A DNA stretch of 64,000 nucleotides, taken from positions 48,648 to 112,647 of the forward strand of contig JAFRRD010000052.1 of the NCBI GenBank assembly GCA_017428265.1, in the 5' to 3' direction. Of the stretch, positions 15,883-24,915 are shown one piece after another. Source of the stretch: Lachnospiraceae bacterium. Lineage in GTDB: Bacteria > Bacillota > Clostridia > Lachnospirales > Lachnospiraceae. The number at the start of each line of letters is the position of its first letter. Position 1 is the stretch's first letter. The notes under the pieces are model-generated. The model did not search any database, had not been told where the DNA came from, and was given only the letters and a program-made list of their open reading frames with translations. A program made the position numbers and the translations under genes.

Positions 15883-17064
15883 ATGGTCAACTACGATCTT
15901 CTTTTGGAAAAAGTCCGCGCGCTGGGGATGGACTACCGCTGGGCGCGCATGTTCGTGAAGAAACTGCGGGATGACGAGCTCGCTTTCCCGGTCGCCGATG
16001 AAGAAAAGAAGAGATGGGCGATGGAGAAGGGCTTCTTCCCCGGAAGGATCGAACTCTACGGCCTGACGGAGGACAACTGGCAGGACTATGTTCCGGACTA
16101 CAAGTATTTCATGCTTCATCCGCTGAACAACCATTTCCTGAAATGGCTGGACAAGACGACGCTGAAGTACGTTCTGAACAGCGGCGGCTGCGAATCCACG
16201 ATGCCGGAATACTACGTCTACGTGGAAAACGAACTCTGCGGCGGCGGTTTCACCTATCTGATGGACTGCCCTCCGGATATCCCGAAGGACAGGGACTTCC
16301 TCTGGAACCTGCTGCAGAAAAAGCAGATCCTGGCCATGAAGCCGAACTCGGGCACCTCCGGCGGCCTCGGCTTCATCAAACTGGAACTGCGTGACGGCAG
16401 TCTTTACGAAAACAACAAACCGATCGATATGGCGCGCTTTTATGAGATCCAGGACATGATGCGCAATTACATCATCACGGAGTATGCGAAGCAGCACCAC
16501 GAGCTGGCGAAGATCTGGCCGGACAGCGAATGCACGCTCCGCGTGATCATGTGCAAGGTGCCTTCGGAGGACCGCTATGCACCGGCGCAGTTTGCCGACG
16601 TGATCTCCTTTGCGAGGTTCGGCGCGGCGATGTCCGGCGGGACCAGCAACCTGTCCGCCGGCGGCGTCGGGATCGGCTTTGATTTCGAAACGGGCAAGTA
16701 CAACCCCTTCGGCGTGCGCTACCGCCGTTTCTGCGAAGACGGCAAATGGCGGATCGACCGGCATCCGGATACCGGCGTCGTATGGAAGGACGGCGGCCTT
16801 CCGAACTGGCCCTATGTCAGGGAAATGATCCTGAAGATGTGCAGCCACATGTCTTCCCTGGACTACATGGGCTTTGACATCATCATTACCGAAGACGGGA
16901 TGAAGCTCTGCGAGATCAATTCCCATGCGGCTCTGGACTATTCCCAGGTCCTGTCGGGTGCGGCCCTGAAAAAGCCGAAAGTAAAGGCTTTCTTTGAGAA
17001 AAAAGGCCTCTTTGACATTGACGGCAAAGCCTTTTACGAAGCATACGTAAGCAGCAGGGAATAA
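15883..17064 (+). CDS. Sugar-transfer-associated ATP-grasp protein
   Basis: This 393-residue ATP-grasp enzyme is of the type found in polysaccharide loci. ATP-binding motifs include ILAMKPNSGTSGGLGFIKL (Lys and Gly-rich loop) and SECTLRVIM; GTSNLSAGGVGIGFDFETG and the metal-binding end LDYMGFDIIITEDGMKLCEI followed by NSHAALDYSQ complete the domain. ATP-grasp enzymes join a carboxylate, via acyl-phosphate, to an amine or other nucleophile, so amide-linked decoration of a sugar is a likely role. The ATG at 15883 was chosen for its GAGGAAG site; the longer frame upstream overlaps the acyltransferase gene. It is the first of six ATP-grasp genes in the cluster. Confidence 0.8.
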   Translation: MVNYDLLLEKVRALGMDYRWARMFVKKLRDDELAFPVADEEKKRWAMEKGFFPGRIELYGLTEDNWQDYVPDYKYFMLHPLNNHFLKWLDKTTLKYVLNSGGCESTMPEYYVYVENELCGGGFTYLMDCPPDIPKDRDFLWNLLQKKQILAMKPNSGTSGGLGFIKLELRDGSLYENNKPIDMARFYEIQDMMRNYIITEYAKQHHELAKIWPDSECTLRVIMCKVPSEDRYAPAQFADVISFARFGAAMSGGTSNLSAGGVGIGFDFETGKYNPFGVRYRRFCEDGKWRIDRHPDTGVVWKDGGLPNWPYVREMILKMCSHMSSLDYMGFDIIITEDGMKLCEINSHAALDYSQVLSGAALKKPKVKAFFEKKGLFDIDGKAFYEAYVSSRE

Positions 17065-17089
17065 TAGATCGCTGAAGGAGTAAAGAGCA

Positions 17090-17857
17090 ATGGCTGAAAA
17101 CACGGCGCAGCAGGAGATCAGAACGGATATTCCCCATCCGAAGGATACGTTATACACCCGCTGCATCAAACGGGTGCTGGATATTTTGCTCAGCGGGATC
17201 GCGATCCTTGTCCTGAGCCCGGTCCTGCTCATTCTGATGCTGCTTGAACTGATCTTCCACGGAAGACCGATCTTTTACATGGACAAACGGCCCGGAAAAG
17301 ACGGGAAGATCTTCGAGATGTACAAATTCCGCTCGATGCTCAATGAGACCGAACGGGACGGAAAGCATCTGACCCCTGCGGAAAGGATCACGCCCTTCGG
17401 CCGCTTCCTGCGGAGGACCTCCCTGGATGAGCTGCCGGGCCTGTTCAACGTGTTCAACGGCACGATGTCCGTGATCGGGCCGCGTCCGCTGATGGTCGAC
17501 TATCTTCCTTTGTACAACGAGAGGCACAGATACAGACACTGCGTCCGTCCGGGGCTTGCCTGCTGGAGGATCGGCGGGACGGATAAGCTGACTTCCGCGA
17601 CCTGGACCTGGAACGATCAGTTTGAAAGCGACATCTACTATGTCGAGCATGTCAGCTTCCTGCTGGATGCCGAGATGGTCCTGAAGACATTCAAGATCCT
17701 CTTTTCCAGAAGCGAGATGCGCACGAACTCCAACCGGGTCAAATTTGACGGGAAAAACCTTCTGGAAACACGGACCAAGAAACAGATCCTGGCGGATGAA
17801 GCCCGGAAAGCTGAGGAGCTGAAAGAGAAAGAGGAACAAAAAGAGCAGGAGAGCTGA
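17090..17857 (+). CDS. Initiating sugar-1-phosphate transferase (polyprenyl phosphate type)
   Basis: This 255-residue bacterial sugar transferase would load the first sugar phosphate onto undecaprenyl phosphate. One membrane helix (about residues 25-50) is followed by PIFYMDKRPGKDGKIFEMYK, FRSMLNETER, the core DELPGLFNVFNGTMSVIGPRP and CVRPGLACWRIGGTD. Conserved Asp-Glu and Arg residues are present. The usual RPGITGWAQVNGR is altered to RPGLACWRIGGTD, and a Glu/Lys-rich tail of about 35 residues follows. It is expected to start the repeat unit that the Wzx- and Wzy-like proteins then handle. Confidence 0.88.
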   Translation: MAENTAQQEIRTDIPHPKDTLYTRCIKRVLDILLSGIAILVLSPVLLILMLLELIFHGRPIFYMDKRPGKDGKIFEMYKFRSMLNETERDGKHLTPAERITPFGRFLRRTSLDELPGLFNVFNGTMSVIGPRPLMVDYLPLYNERHRYRHCVRPGLACWRIGGTDKLTSATWTWNDQFESDIYYVEHVSFLLDAEMVLKTFKILFSRSEMRTNSNRVKFDGKNLLETRTKKQILADEARKAEELKEKEEQKEQES

Positions 17858-17886
17858 GCGGTATCTGCGGCAAAGAGGCGTAAGGA

Positions 17887-19248
17887 ATGAAAAGGACCAT
17901 CGGACTGTACGATCATCTGTTTGAGGAAATAGCCGGATTAGGGGCGGAGCATACAACGATCTTCGACCGTATCTGCGCATTTCTTCTTGCGATGAGTCCG
18001 CTGCTTCAGTTCTACAAGGGCCCCGTACGGAACGCCGGATTTACGGTCCTGCTGTTGCTCGCACCGCTTTTTGTCCTGCGACTGGCGAAGACCGCGGTAA
18101 ACGGCAGAGCGGACAAAAAATGTCTGCTTGCCATGCTGCCGATGCTGTTTTTCCAGATATACAAGATGGTCGATCACGGGATCACGCGCGAAAAGCTGAT
18201 CTACTGCGTCTTTTTCCTGGTGCTCTTCGTTGCCGCAGCCGCCGGTGCCTTCAATATCAGCCTGCTTCTAAAATATGCGACGGCGGTATGCCTCGCGGCC
18301 ACGCTGCTGCTGGCCGTGCAGTATTTCTGCTTCTATCTTCTGGGATTCCATCTGCAGCTGGCGCCGGTCTCTCTTTTCCTTCCCACAAGCACGGCATGGG
18401 AACTCGGGGTCCAGACCGGTCTTTACGGACTTCGGGGGATCCCCAACGGCTTTTACCGGCCGAGCGCGTTCTTCATGGAACCTTCCCATATGCTTCTGTA
18501 CAGCTTCCCCGTCCTGTCGGTGCTCCTTCTGTCGCGGGGCATGAAGCGCTGGCGAATGATCACGGCAGCCCTGATCACTTTCGGCCTGGTCCTTTCGACT
18601 TCCGGCATGGGGATCGTCATCGCGGCGGGCCTGTGGGGCATATTCATCGTGCTGTACCATACGAAGCGGAACCGGAAAAACGTCGCCAGCATCAAAACAC
18701 TGCTGTCGGCAAGGACCGCTGCGCTGCTGCTGGCGGCCGTGGTCCTGGCCGTTATCATGTATTTGGGCGTTCCGGCTGTCAGAAGAACGGCCAACCGCCT
18801 GGTGCAGAAAAATTCAAGCGGCCAGATCCTCGTGATCTCGGGCCGGAACAGACTGGCCAACGGGCTGATCGAGGACATGTCCGGAACAGACCTTGTTCTC
18901 GGTCTCTTGGAGGACACATCGGACTTCCGCTTCAATATTCCCGGTTATCACGCGACGATGTATAAATACGGACTGATCGGGATCGTCCTGTCGTACCTGT
19001 TCTATGTACAGTTCCTGTTCCGCACAAAAGGTGCGGGATTCTGGATCACCGTGATCATTCTGGTCCTGTCTTTCTTCACGGCACACACGCACGGGACATT
19101 TTTCCTGCTGGAATATACCCTTTTCCTGATGAATGCCTTATATATGGAGGGCAGGCCGCCGGCGGAAGCAGGCGTGCCGGAAGCCTCCGGCCGGCTTCAG
19201 CCCGCGGGACAGCCCGGGCTGCAGACAGCCATTTCCGAAAATAACTGA
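17887..19248 (+). CDS. Polysaccharide polymerase/O-antigen ligase-like membrane protein (Wzy-like)
   Basis: This 453-residue polytopic membrane protein has roughly ten to twelve hydrophobic helices and a longer extracytoplasmic loop around FYRPSAFFMEPSHMLLYSFP, resembling the Wzy/WaaL loop (RPSSFFxEPS). SSGQILVISGRNRLANGLIE lies in another loop. Position between the priming transferase and Wzx supports polymerisation of lipid-linked repeat units. Sequence divergence within the family makes substrate prediction impossible. Confidence 0.8.
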   Translation: MKRTIGLYDHLFEEIAGLGAEHTTIFDRICAFLLAMSPLLQFYKGPVRNAGFTVLLLLAPLFVLRLAKTAVNGRADKKCLLAMLPMLFFQIYKMVDHGITREKLIYCVFFLVLFVAAAAGAFNISLLLKYATAVCLAATLLLAVQYFCFYLLGFHLQLAPVSLFLPTSTAWELGVQTGLYGLRGIPNGFYRPSAFFMEPSHMLLYSFPVLSVLLLSRGMKRWRMITAALITFGLVLSTSGMGIVIAAGLWGIFIVLYHTKRNRKNVASIKTLLSARTAALLLAAVVLAVIMYLGVPAVRRTANRLVQKNSSGQILVISGRNRLANGLIEDMSGTDLVLGLLEDTSDFRFNIPGYHATMYKYGLIGIVLSYLFYVQFLFRTKGAGFWITVIILVLSFFTAHTHGTFFLLEYTLFLMNALYMEGRPPAEAGVPEASGRLQPAGQPGLQTAISENN

Positions 19249-19266
19249 CGAATACGGAGAATCACA

Positions 19267-20493
19267 GTGAAAGCTTTGGTGGTTGCGGGAGGGATCCCGC
19301 AGATCGAACTGATCAGGCAGCTGAAAAGCAGAGGGATCGAAACCGTGCTTGCGGACGGAAATCCCGCAGCCGTTGCCAGGCCCTATGCCGATATTTTTTA
19401 TCACGTGGATATCTTTGATATCCCCGCCGTGAAGGCGATCGCAGAGAAAGAAAAAGTCGACTTCGTTCTGACGGTCTGCGCAGACCAGGTACTTTTAGTC
19501 GTGGCACAGGTCTCGGAAGAACTCGGACTGCCCTGCTATATTGATTACAAGACGGCGCAGGACGTGTCGGACAAGATCAAAATGAAGACGATCTTCAAAC
19601 GGATCGGCGTTCCGACCACGGATTATCTGACCACGGACCGCCTCGATGAGGAAGAGGTATCCCGCCTGCGTTTTCCGCTTGTCGTCAAGCCGGTGGACGC
19701 CTACAGCTCGAAAGGGGTCCGCAAGGCGGCGGACATGGACGAACTGCGGCGTTTCTATGCGGAGGCGCATGAGATCAGCCGCAGCGGCGGCGTGATCATT
19801 GAAGAATATTTCAGCGGCGAGGAGATCAGTGTCGACGCGTTCGTGACCGGCGGAAAAGCGAAGATCCTGACGGTGACGAACAGCGAGAAAGTGAAGGACA
19901 AGGACCGTTTCGTGATCTTCCGCGGCCGTTATCCGGCGGCGGTATCGGAGACTGTCCTGCGGAAGATCGAAGAGATCGCGCAGAAGATCGCGGAAGGCTT
20001 CGGCCTCGTGGATTCCCCTTTGCTGATCCAGCTGCTGCATAACGGCGACGACGTCTCCGTCCTGGAGTTCTGCGCCAGGACCGGCGGCAGCATGAAATGG
20101 CTGCTGATCAAGTATTCCTGCGGCGTTGATGTCATCACGGCAACGATCGACATCACCCTCGGCATAAAGCCCGATCTGGAACTGAAAGATACCGGCCATA
20201 AGATCGTGGTCAACGATTTCATTTACTGCCGGCCCGGCGTCTTCGATCATTTTGAAGGCTTTGACGAAATGCTGGAGCAGGGACTGATCAATGAATTCAA
20301 GCCGGTCAGGGCGAAGGGCACCGTGATGCGCGGCGTGACCAGCAGCAGCGACCGCATCGCCGGGATGAACATCACGGCGGACAGCATCGAGGAGTTCAAC
20401 GAGAAAGAAAAACGGATCCTCGATGCGGTAAAGGTCGTCGGTGCGGACGGCAGTGACATCATGAGAAGAGACCTTCTTCCGCCGCTTGCCTGA
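19267..20493 (+). CDS. ATP-grasp carboxylate-amine ligase, CarB/PylC-like
   Basis: This 408-residue protein starts with GTG (19267; GGAGAAT upstream). The N-terminus MKALVVAGGIPQIELIRQL is a pre-ATP-grasp Rossmann-like domain (residues 1-100). The ATP-grasp domain has FPLVVKPVDAYSSKGVRKA, GGVIIEEYFSGEEISVDAFV and the metal-binding QLLHNGDDVSVLEFCARTGG. This architecture is found in enzymes that ligate amino acids or other acids to amines. Within this locus it could make a dipeptide-like or amino-acyl building block for the glycan. It differs clearly from the other five ATP-grasp proteins of the cluster. Confidence 0.8.
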   Translation: MKALVVAGGIPQIELIRQLKSRGIETVLADGNPAAVARPYADIFYHVDIFDIPAVKAIAEKEKVDFVLTVCADQVLLVVAQVSEELGLPCYIDYKTAQDVSDKIKMKTIFKRIGVPTTDYLTTDRLDEEEVSRLRFPLVVKPVDAYSSKGVRKAADMDELRRFYAEAHEISRSGGVIIEEYFSGEEISVDAFVTGGKAKILTVTNSEKVKDKDRFVIFRGRYPAAVSETVLRKIEEIAQKIAEGFGLVDSPLLIQLLHNGDDVSVLEFCARTGGSMKWLLIKYSCGVDVITATIDITLGIKPDLELKDTGHKIVVNDFIYCRPGVFDHFEGFDEMLEQGLINEFKPVRAKGTVMRGVTSSSDRIAGMNITADSIEEFNEKEKRILDAVKVVGADGSDIMRRDLLPPLA

Positions 20494-20549
20494 GCTTAAT
20501 GCAAAGAGCGGAGATCCCCGATAAAACCGATCATAAAGAGGCTGAGACG

Positions 20550-21644
20550 ATGAAATACAGATTATTATCCCATAACCGCCTGGACAGAATGTACGTTTTC
20601 CTGAGAATGATCCGCCATACGCGGACGAAATCGAAATACGCCAGAAAACGGGTCAGGAAGATCATCCACGGCGGCTACAACGGAACAAACAAGGAATTCC
20701 GGGAGGTGGTCTGCCGCTACTGGAAACAGTACGGCGAGAAACCGCAGAAGTACTGGTTCGACCTGTACTGCGTCGGCAAGGAGGCATACGATCCGAGATA
20801 CATCACCGATCCCATCTGGTTCCGGAAGATCATTCCGTATTTCAACAATCTCGTGCTGCGGCAGGCTTACGTCGACAAAGGCATGTACAACCGCCTGATG
20901 ACGGATGTCAAAAAGCCGGAAACGGTCGTTAAGAGGGTCGGCGGATACTATTACGACGGAGACGGCGAGACCGCGATCACGCGCAGCGAAGCGGAAGCCC
21001 TCTGTGAGCAGGAGGAACAGCTGATCTTCAAGCCGTCCACCTATACGGGCGGCGGCTCAGGCGTGACCTTCTTCGACAATGAAAACCATGACCTGTCTGC
21101 CGGGGAACTCTTTGACCGCTTTACCGCCGGCTTCGTGGCCCAGAGGCTCGTCAAACAGCATCCGGATCTCGCCAGGATCAACAAGGATTCCCTGAACACG
21201 GTGCGTGTCGTATCTTTCCGCTTCAAAGGAGAGGTGCATATCCTGTCGACGATCCTGCGCATGGGCGGCATCGGCTCCCGCGTGGACAATCTTTCCTCGG
21301 GCGGGATGTCCTGCCGCATCGAAGCGGACGGGCGGCTCGCGGAAAAATCGGTCAACAAGAAGTCCGAATGGAAGGAAGAGCATCCGAGCGGCCTGAAATT
21401 CAGGGACATCACGGTCCCCAGCTTTGATAAGATCATCAAGACCGTGAAAAGGCTTCATCTTACCCTGCCGTATTTCGATCTGATCGGCTGGGATTTTGCG
21501 GTCGACGAAAGCGGCGATCCTGTCTTTATCGAATTCAACGTGATGCCGGAACAGAACCAGCTCAGCTGCGGCCCGTCGTTCGGCGAACTGACGGACGAGG
21601 TGCTGGCGGCCGTATACGGCGACAAACTCCCGGAACGCTTCTGA
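20550..21644 (+). CDS. Sugar-transfer-associated ATP-grasp protein, tandem copy 1
   Basis: This 364-residue ATP-grasp protein is very similar to the next gene along its whole length. Motifs are LIFKPSTYTGGGSGVTFF (ATP-binding Lys and loop), AQRLVKQHPDLARINKDSLN, RVDNLSSGGMSCRIEADG and LIGWDFAVDESGDPVFIEFN. The ATG at 20550 is preferred because AAAGAGG precedes it; an in-frame ATG at 20499 starts in poorly conserved sequence. A basic N-terminal region precedes the catalytic fold. Likely substrate classes are an amino acid and a glycan-bound carboxylate or amine. Confidence 0.8.
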   Translation: MKYRLLSHNRLDRMYVFLRMIRHTRTKSKYARKRVRKIIHGGYNGTNKEFREVVCRYWKQYGEKPQKYWFDLYCVGKEAYDPRYITDPIWFRKIIPYFNNLVLRQAYVDKGMYNRLMTDVKKPETVVKRVGGYYYDGDGETAITRSEAEALCEQEEQLIFKPSTYTGGGSGVTFFDNENHDLSAGELFDRFTAGFVAQRLVKQHPDLARINKDSLNTVRVVSFRFKGEVHILSTILRMGGIGSRVDNLSSGGMSCRIEADGRLAEKSVNKKSEWKEEHPSGLKFRDITVPSFDKIIKTVKRLHLTLPYFDLIGWDFAVDESGDPVFIEFNVMPEQNQLSCGPSFGELTDEVLAAVYGDKLPERF

Positions 21645-21693
21645 CGCGGCAATTCCGCAGACCATAGATCAGGAATACACAGAGAGGTGACAC

Positions 21694-22797
21694 ATGAGTC
21701 TTTTACGCAAACCTTCCCGCAGGAAGATGGAACAATGGTATATCAAGGCCAGAATGCATTCGGTTTCGCAGGATGAGACAAAGAATGTGAAAAACCGGCT
21801 GAAGAGCATCAACGGCGGCTACAACGGAAGCATGGCCGAGTTCAGGCAGACGGTCATTCCGTACTGGAAGCAGTTCGGCATCAAACCCAAAAAGTACTGG
21901 TATGATCTGCTCTGCGCGGGCCTGGATCATTATGACCCGCGATACATCCCGGATACGATCTGGTACGAGGATATCCTTCCCTACTTCAACTATATGACCA
22001 CCAATAAGGCCTACAGGGACAAGGGAATGTACAGCCGCCTCCTGACCGACGTCAAAAAACCGGAGACGGTCGCCAAGAACATTGCCGGGTACTATTACAA
22101 CGGCGACAAAGACGAACCGATCACTCTCGAGGAAGCCATCGATCTGTGCAAAAACGAGGAGCATCTGATCATCAAGCCTTCCATCTTCAGCGGCAGCGGC
22201 AGAAAGATGACCTTCTATGACCGCGACCTGCCGGAGTCGGAATCGATCGAGACCATTTTCAACCGCTTCAAATACAATTTCGTCGTGCAGCGGCTGGTGA
22301 AGCAGCATCCGGTGCTGGCGGCGTTCAATGAGGGATCCCTGAATACGGTCCGCGTCCTGTCCTTCTATTTCAAGGGAAAAGTCCATATCCTGTCGACGAT
22401 CCTGCGCATGGGCACCGCCGGTTCCCGCGTGGACAATATCTCGGCCGGCGGGGTCTCCTGTGTGATCGGGCCGGACGGCAGGCTTGCCGAGAAAGGGGTC
22501 AACCGGAAATCGGAGTGGATGGAAGAGCATCCGAACGGCATCCGGTTCAGAGACGTCACGGTGCCTTCTTTTGACAGGATCATCGAGACGGCGAAGCGTC
22601 TTCATCCCACGCTGCCCTATTTCGCGCTTCTCGGCTGGGATTTTGCCGTGGATGAGAGCGGCGATCCGGTCTGCGTTGAATTCAATACCATCACCGAACC
22701 GAATCAGATCAGCTGCGGCCCGACCTTCGGCGATCTGACGGATGAAGTGCTACGGGATGTGTTTATCGAAAAAAGCAGGAAAGATGCCTTTTATTAA
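21694..22797 (+). CDS. Sugar-transfer-associated ATP-grasp protein, tandem copy 2
   Basis: This 367-residue paralogue of the preceding gene shares blocks such as KSINGGYNGSMAEFRQ, DVKKPETVAKNIAGYYYNGD, LIIKPSIFSGSGRKMTFY, RVDNISAGGVSC and LLGWDFAVDESGDPVCVEFN. Differences cluster in the ATP loop (SGSGRKM here, TGGGSGV in copy 1) and in the C-terminal acceptor region (TEPNQISCGP here, PEQNQLSCGP in copy 1). The pair looks like a local duplication followed by divergence to two substrates. GAGAGGTGA precedes the ATG. Confidence 0.8.
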   Translation: MSLLRKPSRRKMEQWYIKARMHSVSQDETKNVKNRLKSINGGYNGSMAEFRQTVIPYWKQFGIKPKKYWYDLLCAGLDHYDPRYIPDTIWYEDILPYFNYMTTNKAYRDKGMYSRLLTDVKKPETVAKNIAGYYYNGDKDEPITLEEAIDLCKNEEHLIIKPSIFSGSGRKMTFYDRDLPESESIETIFNRFKYNFVVQRLVKQHPVLAAFNEGSLNTVRVLSFYFKGKVHILSTILRMGTAGSRVDNISAGGVSCVIGPDGRLAEKGVNRKSEWMEEHPNGIRFRDVTVPSFDRIIETAKRLHPTLPYFALLGWDFAVDESGDPVCVEFNTITEPNQISCGPTFGDLTDEVLRDVFIEKSRKDAFY

Positions 22798-22821
22798 TTC
22801 GTCTTCAGAAAGGAGTACACA

Positions 22822-23910
22822 ATGAAGATAGCAATGCTTGGCGCCGGGAATGCCGGCTGTGCGGTGGCTGCCGACCTGACCATGCATGGACATGAAGTAA
22901 CTTTGATCAAGACCTCTCATGCGATGCACGACGATAATTTCAATTTCCTTCTGGAAAACCAAGGAAAAATGACGCTGAATGAGTTCGGCGAGATCAAATC
23001 GGCCAATATTCACAAGGTGACCCGTGATGTTTCGGAGATCCGCGGCGCGGAGGTTGTGATCATCTACATTCAGACGAATTTCCATGAACAGCTGATCGAG
23101 CGCATTGCACCTTATCTGGAGGACGGCCAGATCCTTCTCATCAATCCCGGCTACCTGTCGACGGCCTATGTGCTGAAGCACTGCGCGGACAAGGACATCA
23201 TCGTTGCCGAGGCGGAAAGTTCTTTCATCGACGGACGTATCATGGAACCCGGCCTTTTCAAGGTCACGTTCCGCAACGTCAGGAACCCGATCGGTATCTT
23301 CCCGTCCTCCCGGAGAGAAGAGGCGATCGCGAAACTGGATCAGCTGGGCGAGCGCCTGGTCTATCTGGATTCCGTCGTGGAAGCGGCGCTGCACAATCCA
23401 AACATGATCGTGCATACGGTCGGTTCCGTCATGAGCATTCCGCGGATCGAATATTCCAAAGGGGAGTTCTGCCTGTACCATGAAGCCTACACCCGCAACA
23501 ACCCGTGCACCTGGATGATCCTGGACGCGCTGGATAAGGAAAAGATGGATGTTCTGGGAAAACTGAACTTTGCGAGGATCCCTTATGTGGAAGCGTGCAA
23601 ATACCGCAATTCGCTGGATGAGAACGAAGATGCCAAGGAAGTCTTCCTGAACTATGCCGAGATGCCGACGCGTGCGAAGGGCCCGATGAAGGTCGATTCC
23701 CGCTACATCTCTGAAGACGTTCCGCAGGGTCTCGTCATGCTGGAAGCCCTCGGGAAGACCCTGAATGTGGCTACACCGATCTGCACGGCATTGATCGAGA
23801 TCGCTTCCGCCGCCCTGGGCAGGGACCTGCGCGCCGAAGGCCGCACGCCCGAAAAGCTCGGTTGGGACAATATTCACAGGATCATGAGAGACTGCGGAAA
23901 GGAACAGTAA
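22822..23910 (+). CDS. NAD(P)-dependent opine dehydrogenase-like protein
   Basis: This 362-residue protein begins with a Rossmann nucleotide fold, MKIAMLGAGNAGCAVAADL, and continues with a helical octopine/nopaline dehydrogenase-type domain. ALHNPNMIVHTVGSVMS contains the Asn and His expected near the opine dehydrogenase active site. Such enzymes reductively condense a 2-oxo acid with the amino group of an amino acid. Finding one in a glycan operon, four bases before a TupA-like ligase, suggests it makes an N-carboxyalkyl amino acid for attachment to the polymer. The exact substrates are unknown. Confidence 0.8.
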   Translation: MKIAMLGAGNAGCAVAADLTMHGHEVTLIKTSHAMHDDNFNFLLENQGKMTLNEFGEIKSANIHKVTRDVSEIRGAEVVIIYIQTNFHEQLIERIAPYLEDGQILLINPGYLSTAYVLKHCADKDIIVAEAESSFIDGRIMEPGLFKVTFRNVRNPIGIFPSSRREEAIAKLDQLGERLVYLDSVVEAALHNPNMIVHTVGSVMSIPRIEYSKGEFCLYHEAYTRNNPCTWMILDALDKEKMDVLGKLNFARIPYVEACKYRNSLDENEDAKEVFLNYAEMPTRAKGPMKVDSRYISEDVPQGLVMLEALGKTLNVATPICTALIEIASAALGRDLRAEGRTPEKLGWDNIHRIMRDCGKEQ

Positions 23911-23913
23911 AGC

Positions 23914-24885
23914 ATGGCGAGCATTTACAAAAAGATCCTTCCCAAACGGCTGTACAATTACCTTCACCTCCGCCGCCATCCGATCCCGATGAACCTGACG
24001 GATAAGGAAAGGGAAGAAGGGCTGACAGCGCTCTATAAGGAGAAGACCGGACGGGATCTGGACTTTTCGGATCTGAAGCTGTTCTCCGAAAAACTGCAGT
24101 GGTACAAGCTGTACTACGGCCATCCCGATCTTCACCGGATCGTCTGCAAATACGAATTCAAAAAGTATATCGAGGAAAAACTCGGCCCCGGCCATACGGT
24201 CCCGCTGATCGGCGCATGGACGAAAGTCGAGGATGTTCCCTGGGATTCGTTCCCCAAAAAATTTGTCCTGAAATCAAACTGCCAGAGCGACGGCAAATTC
24301 ATGCTCATCGTCAGGGACAAGGACAGCCTGCGCTTTGACGATGTCAAAGAAGAACTTGCCCGCTGGCTCAAACCGAAAAAAACGCTGATCAATTCCTACT
24401 GCAGGGCGTATTACGACGTCACGCCGATGATCCTTGCGGAGGAGTACATCGAGCAGATCGACGGCCAGGTCTATGATTACAAGTTCTTCTGCTTTGACGG
24501 GGAACCGCTTCTGTTCAAGATCGACTTTGACCGTTTTTCCACTCACCGCGCGAATTATTATGACCGTGATCTGAACCTCCTGCCCTGGGGTGAATCGGTT
24601 TATCCGCCGGATCCGAATTTCGATCCCCTGGATCAGGGCATGCTGACCATGGACGTGGTTCAGGAAATGTTCGATACGGCAAAAATACTCTGCAAGGATT
24701 TCCCCTTTGTCCGCGTGGACTTCTACTACTACGATCATCAGATCAAACTGTCCGAAATGACCTTCTATCCCAGCGGCGGTTTCCATGACATCAGCCTGGA
24801 AACGGAAAAGGACTGGGGTGAACGTTTCCATCTCCCGGCAAAGCAGCCGCTCGGAAGAAAATACAGACTGGATCTGGACTATTAA
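23914..24885 (+). CDS. TupA-like ATP-grasp ligase
   Basis: This 323-residue protein has the TupA-type layout: LKLFSEKLQWYKLYYGHPDLHRIVCKYE would be the N-terminal signature (positions about 50-75), followed by KKFVLKSNCQSDGKFMLI, MILAEEYIEQIDGQVYDYKF (ATP and Mg contacts) and FVRVDFYYYDHQIKLSEMTF. The C-terminal part ends in a basic segment. TupA in Bacillus is linked to teichuronopeptide synthesis, adding glutamate or glucuronate units in amide linkage. Here the gene follows the opine dehydrogenase by four bases, so the two probably act in sequence. Confidence 0.85.
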   Translation: MASIYKKILPKRLYNYLHLRRHPIPMNLTDKEREEGLTALYKEKTGRDLDFSDLKLFSEKLQWYKLYYGHPDLHRIVCKYEFKKYIEEKLGPGHTVPLIGAWTKVEDVPWDSFPKKFVLKSNCQSDGKFMLIVRDKDSLRFDDVKEELARWLKPKKTLINSYCRAYYDVTPMILAEEYIEQIDGQVYDYKFFCFDGEPLLFKIDFDRFSTHRANYYDRDLNLLPWGESVYPPDPNFDPLDQGMLTMDVVQEMFDTAKILCKDFPFVRVDFYYYDHQIKLSEMTFYPSGGFHDISLETEKDWGERFHLPAKQPLGRKYRLDLDY

Positions 24886-24915
24886 AACCTGCTGCAAAGG
24901 TACGTCGGAACTTTA

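Noticed and set aside
13977-15890. A 637-codon open frame antisense to the DegT aminotransferase and acyltransferase
   Set aside because: Both sense genes show clear motifs and ribosome binding sites; the antisense frame has neither.
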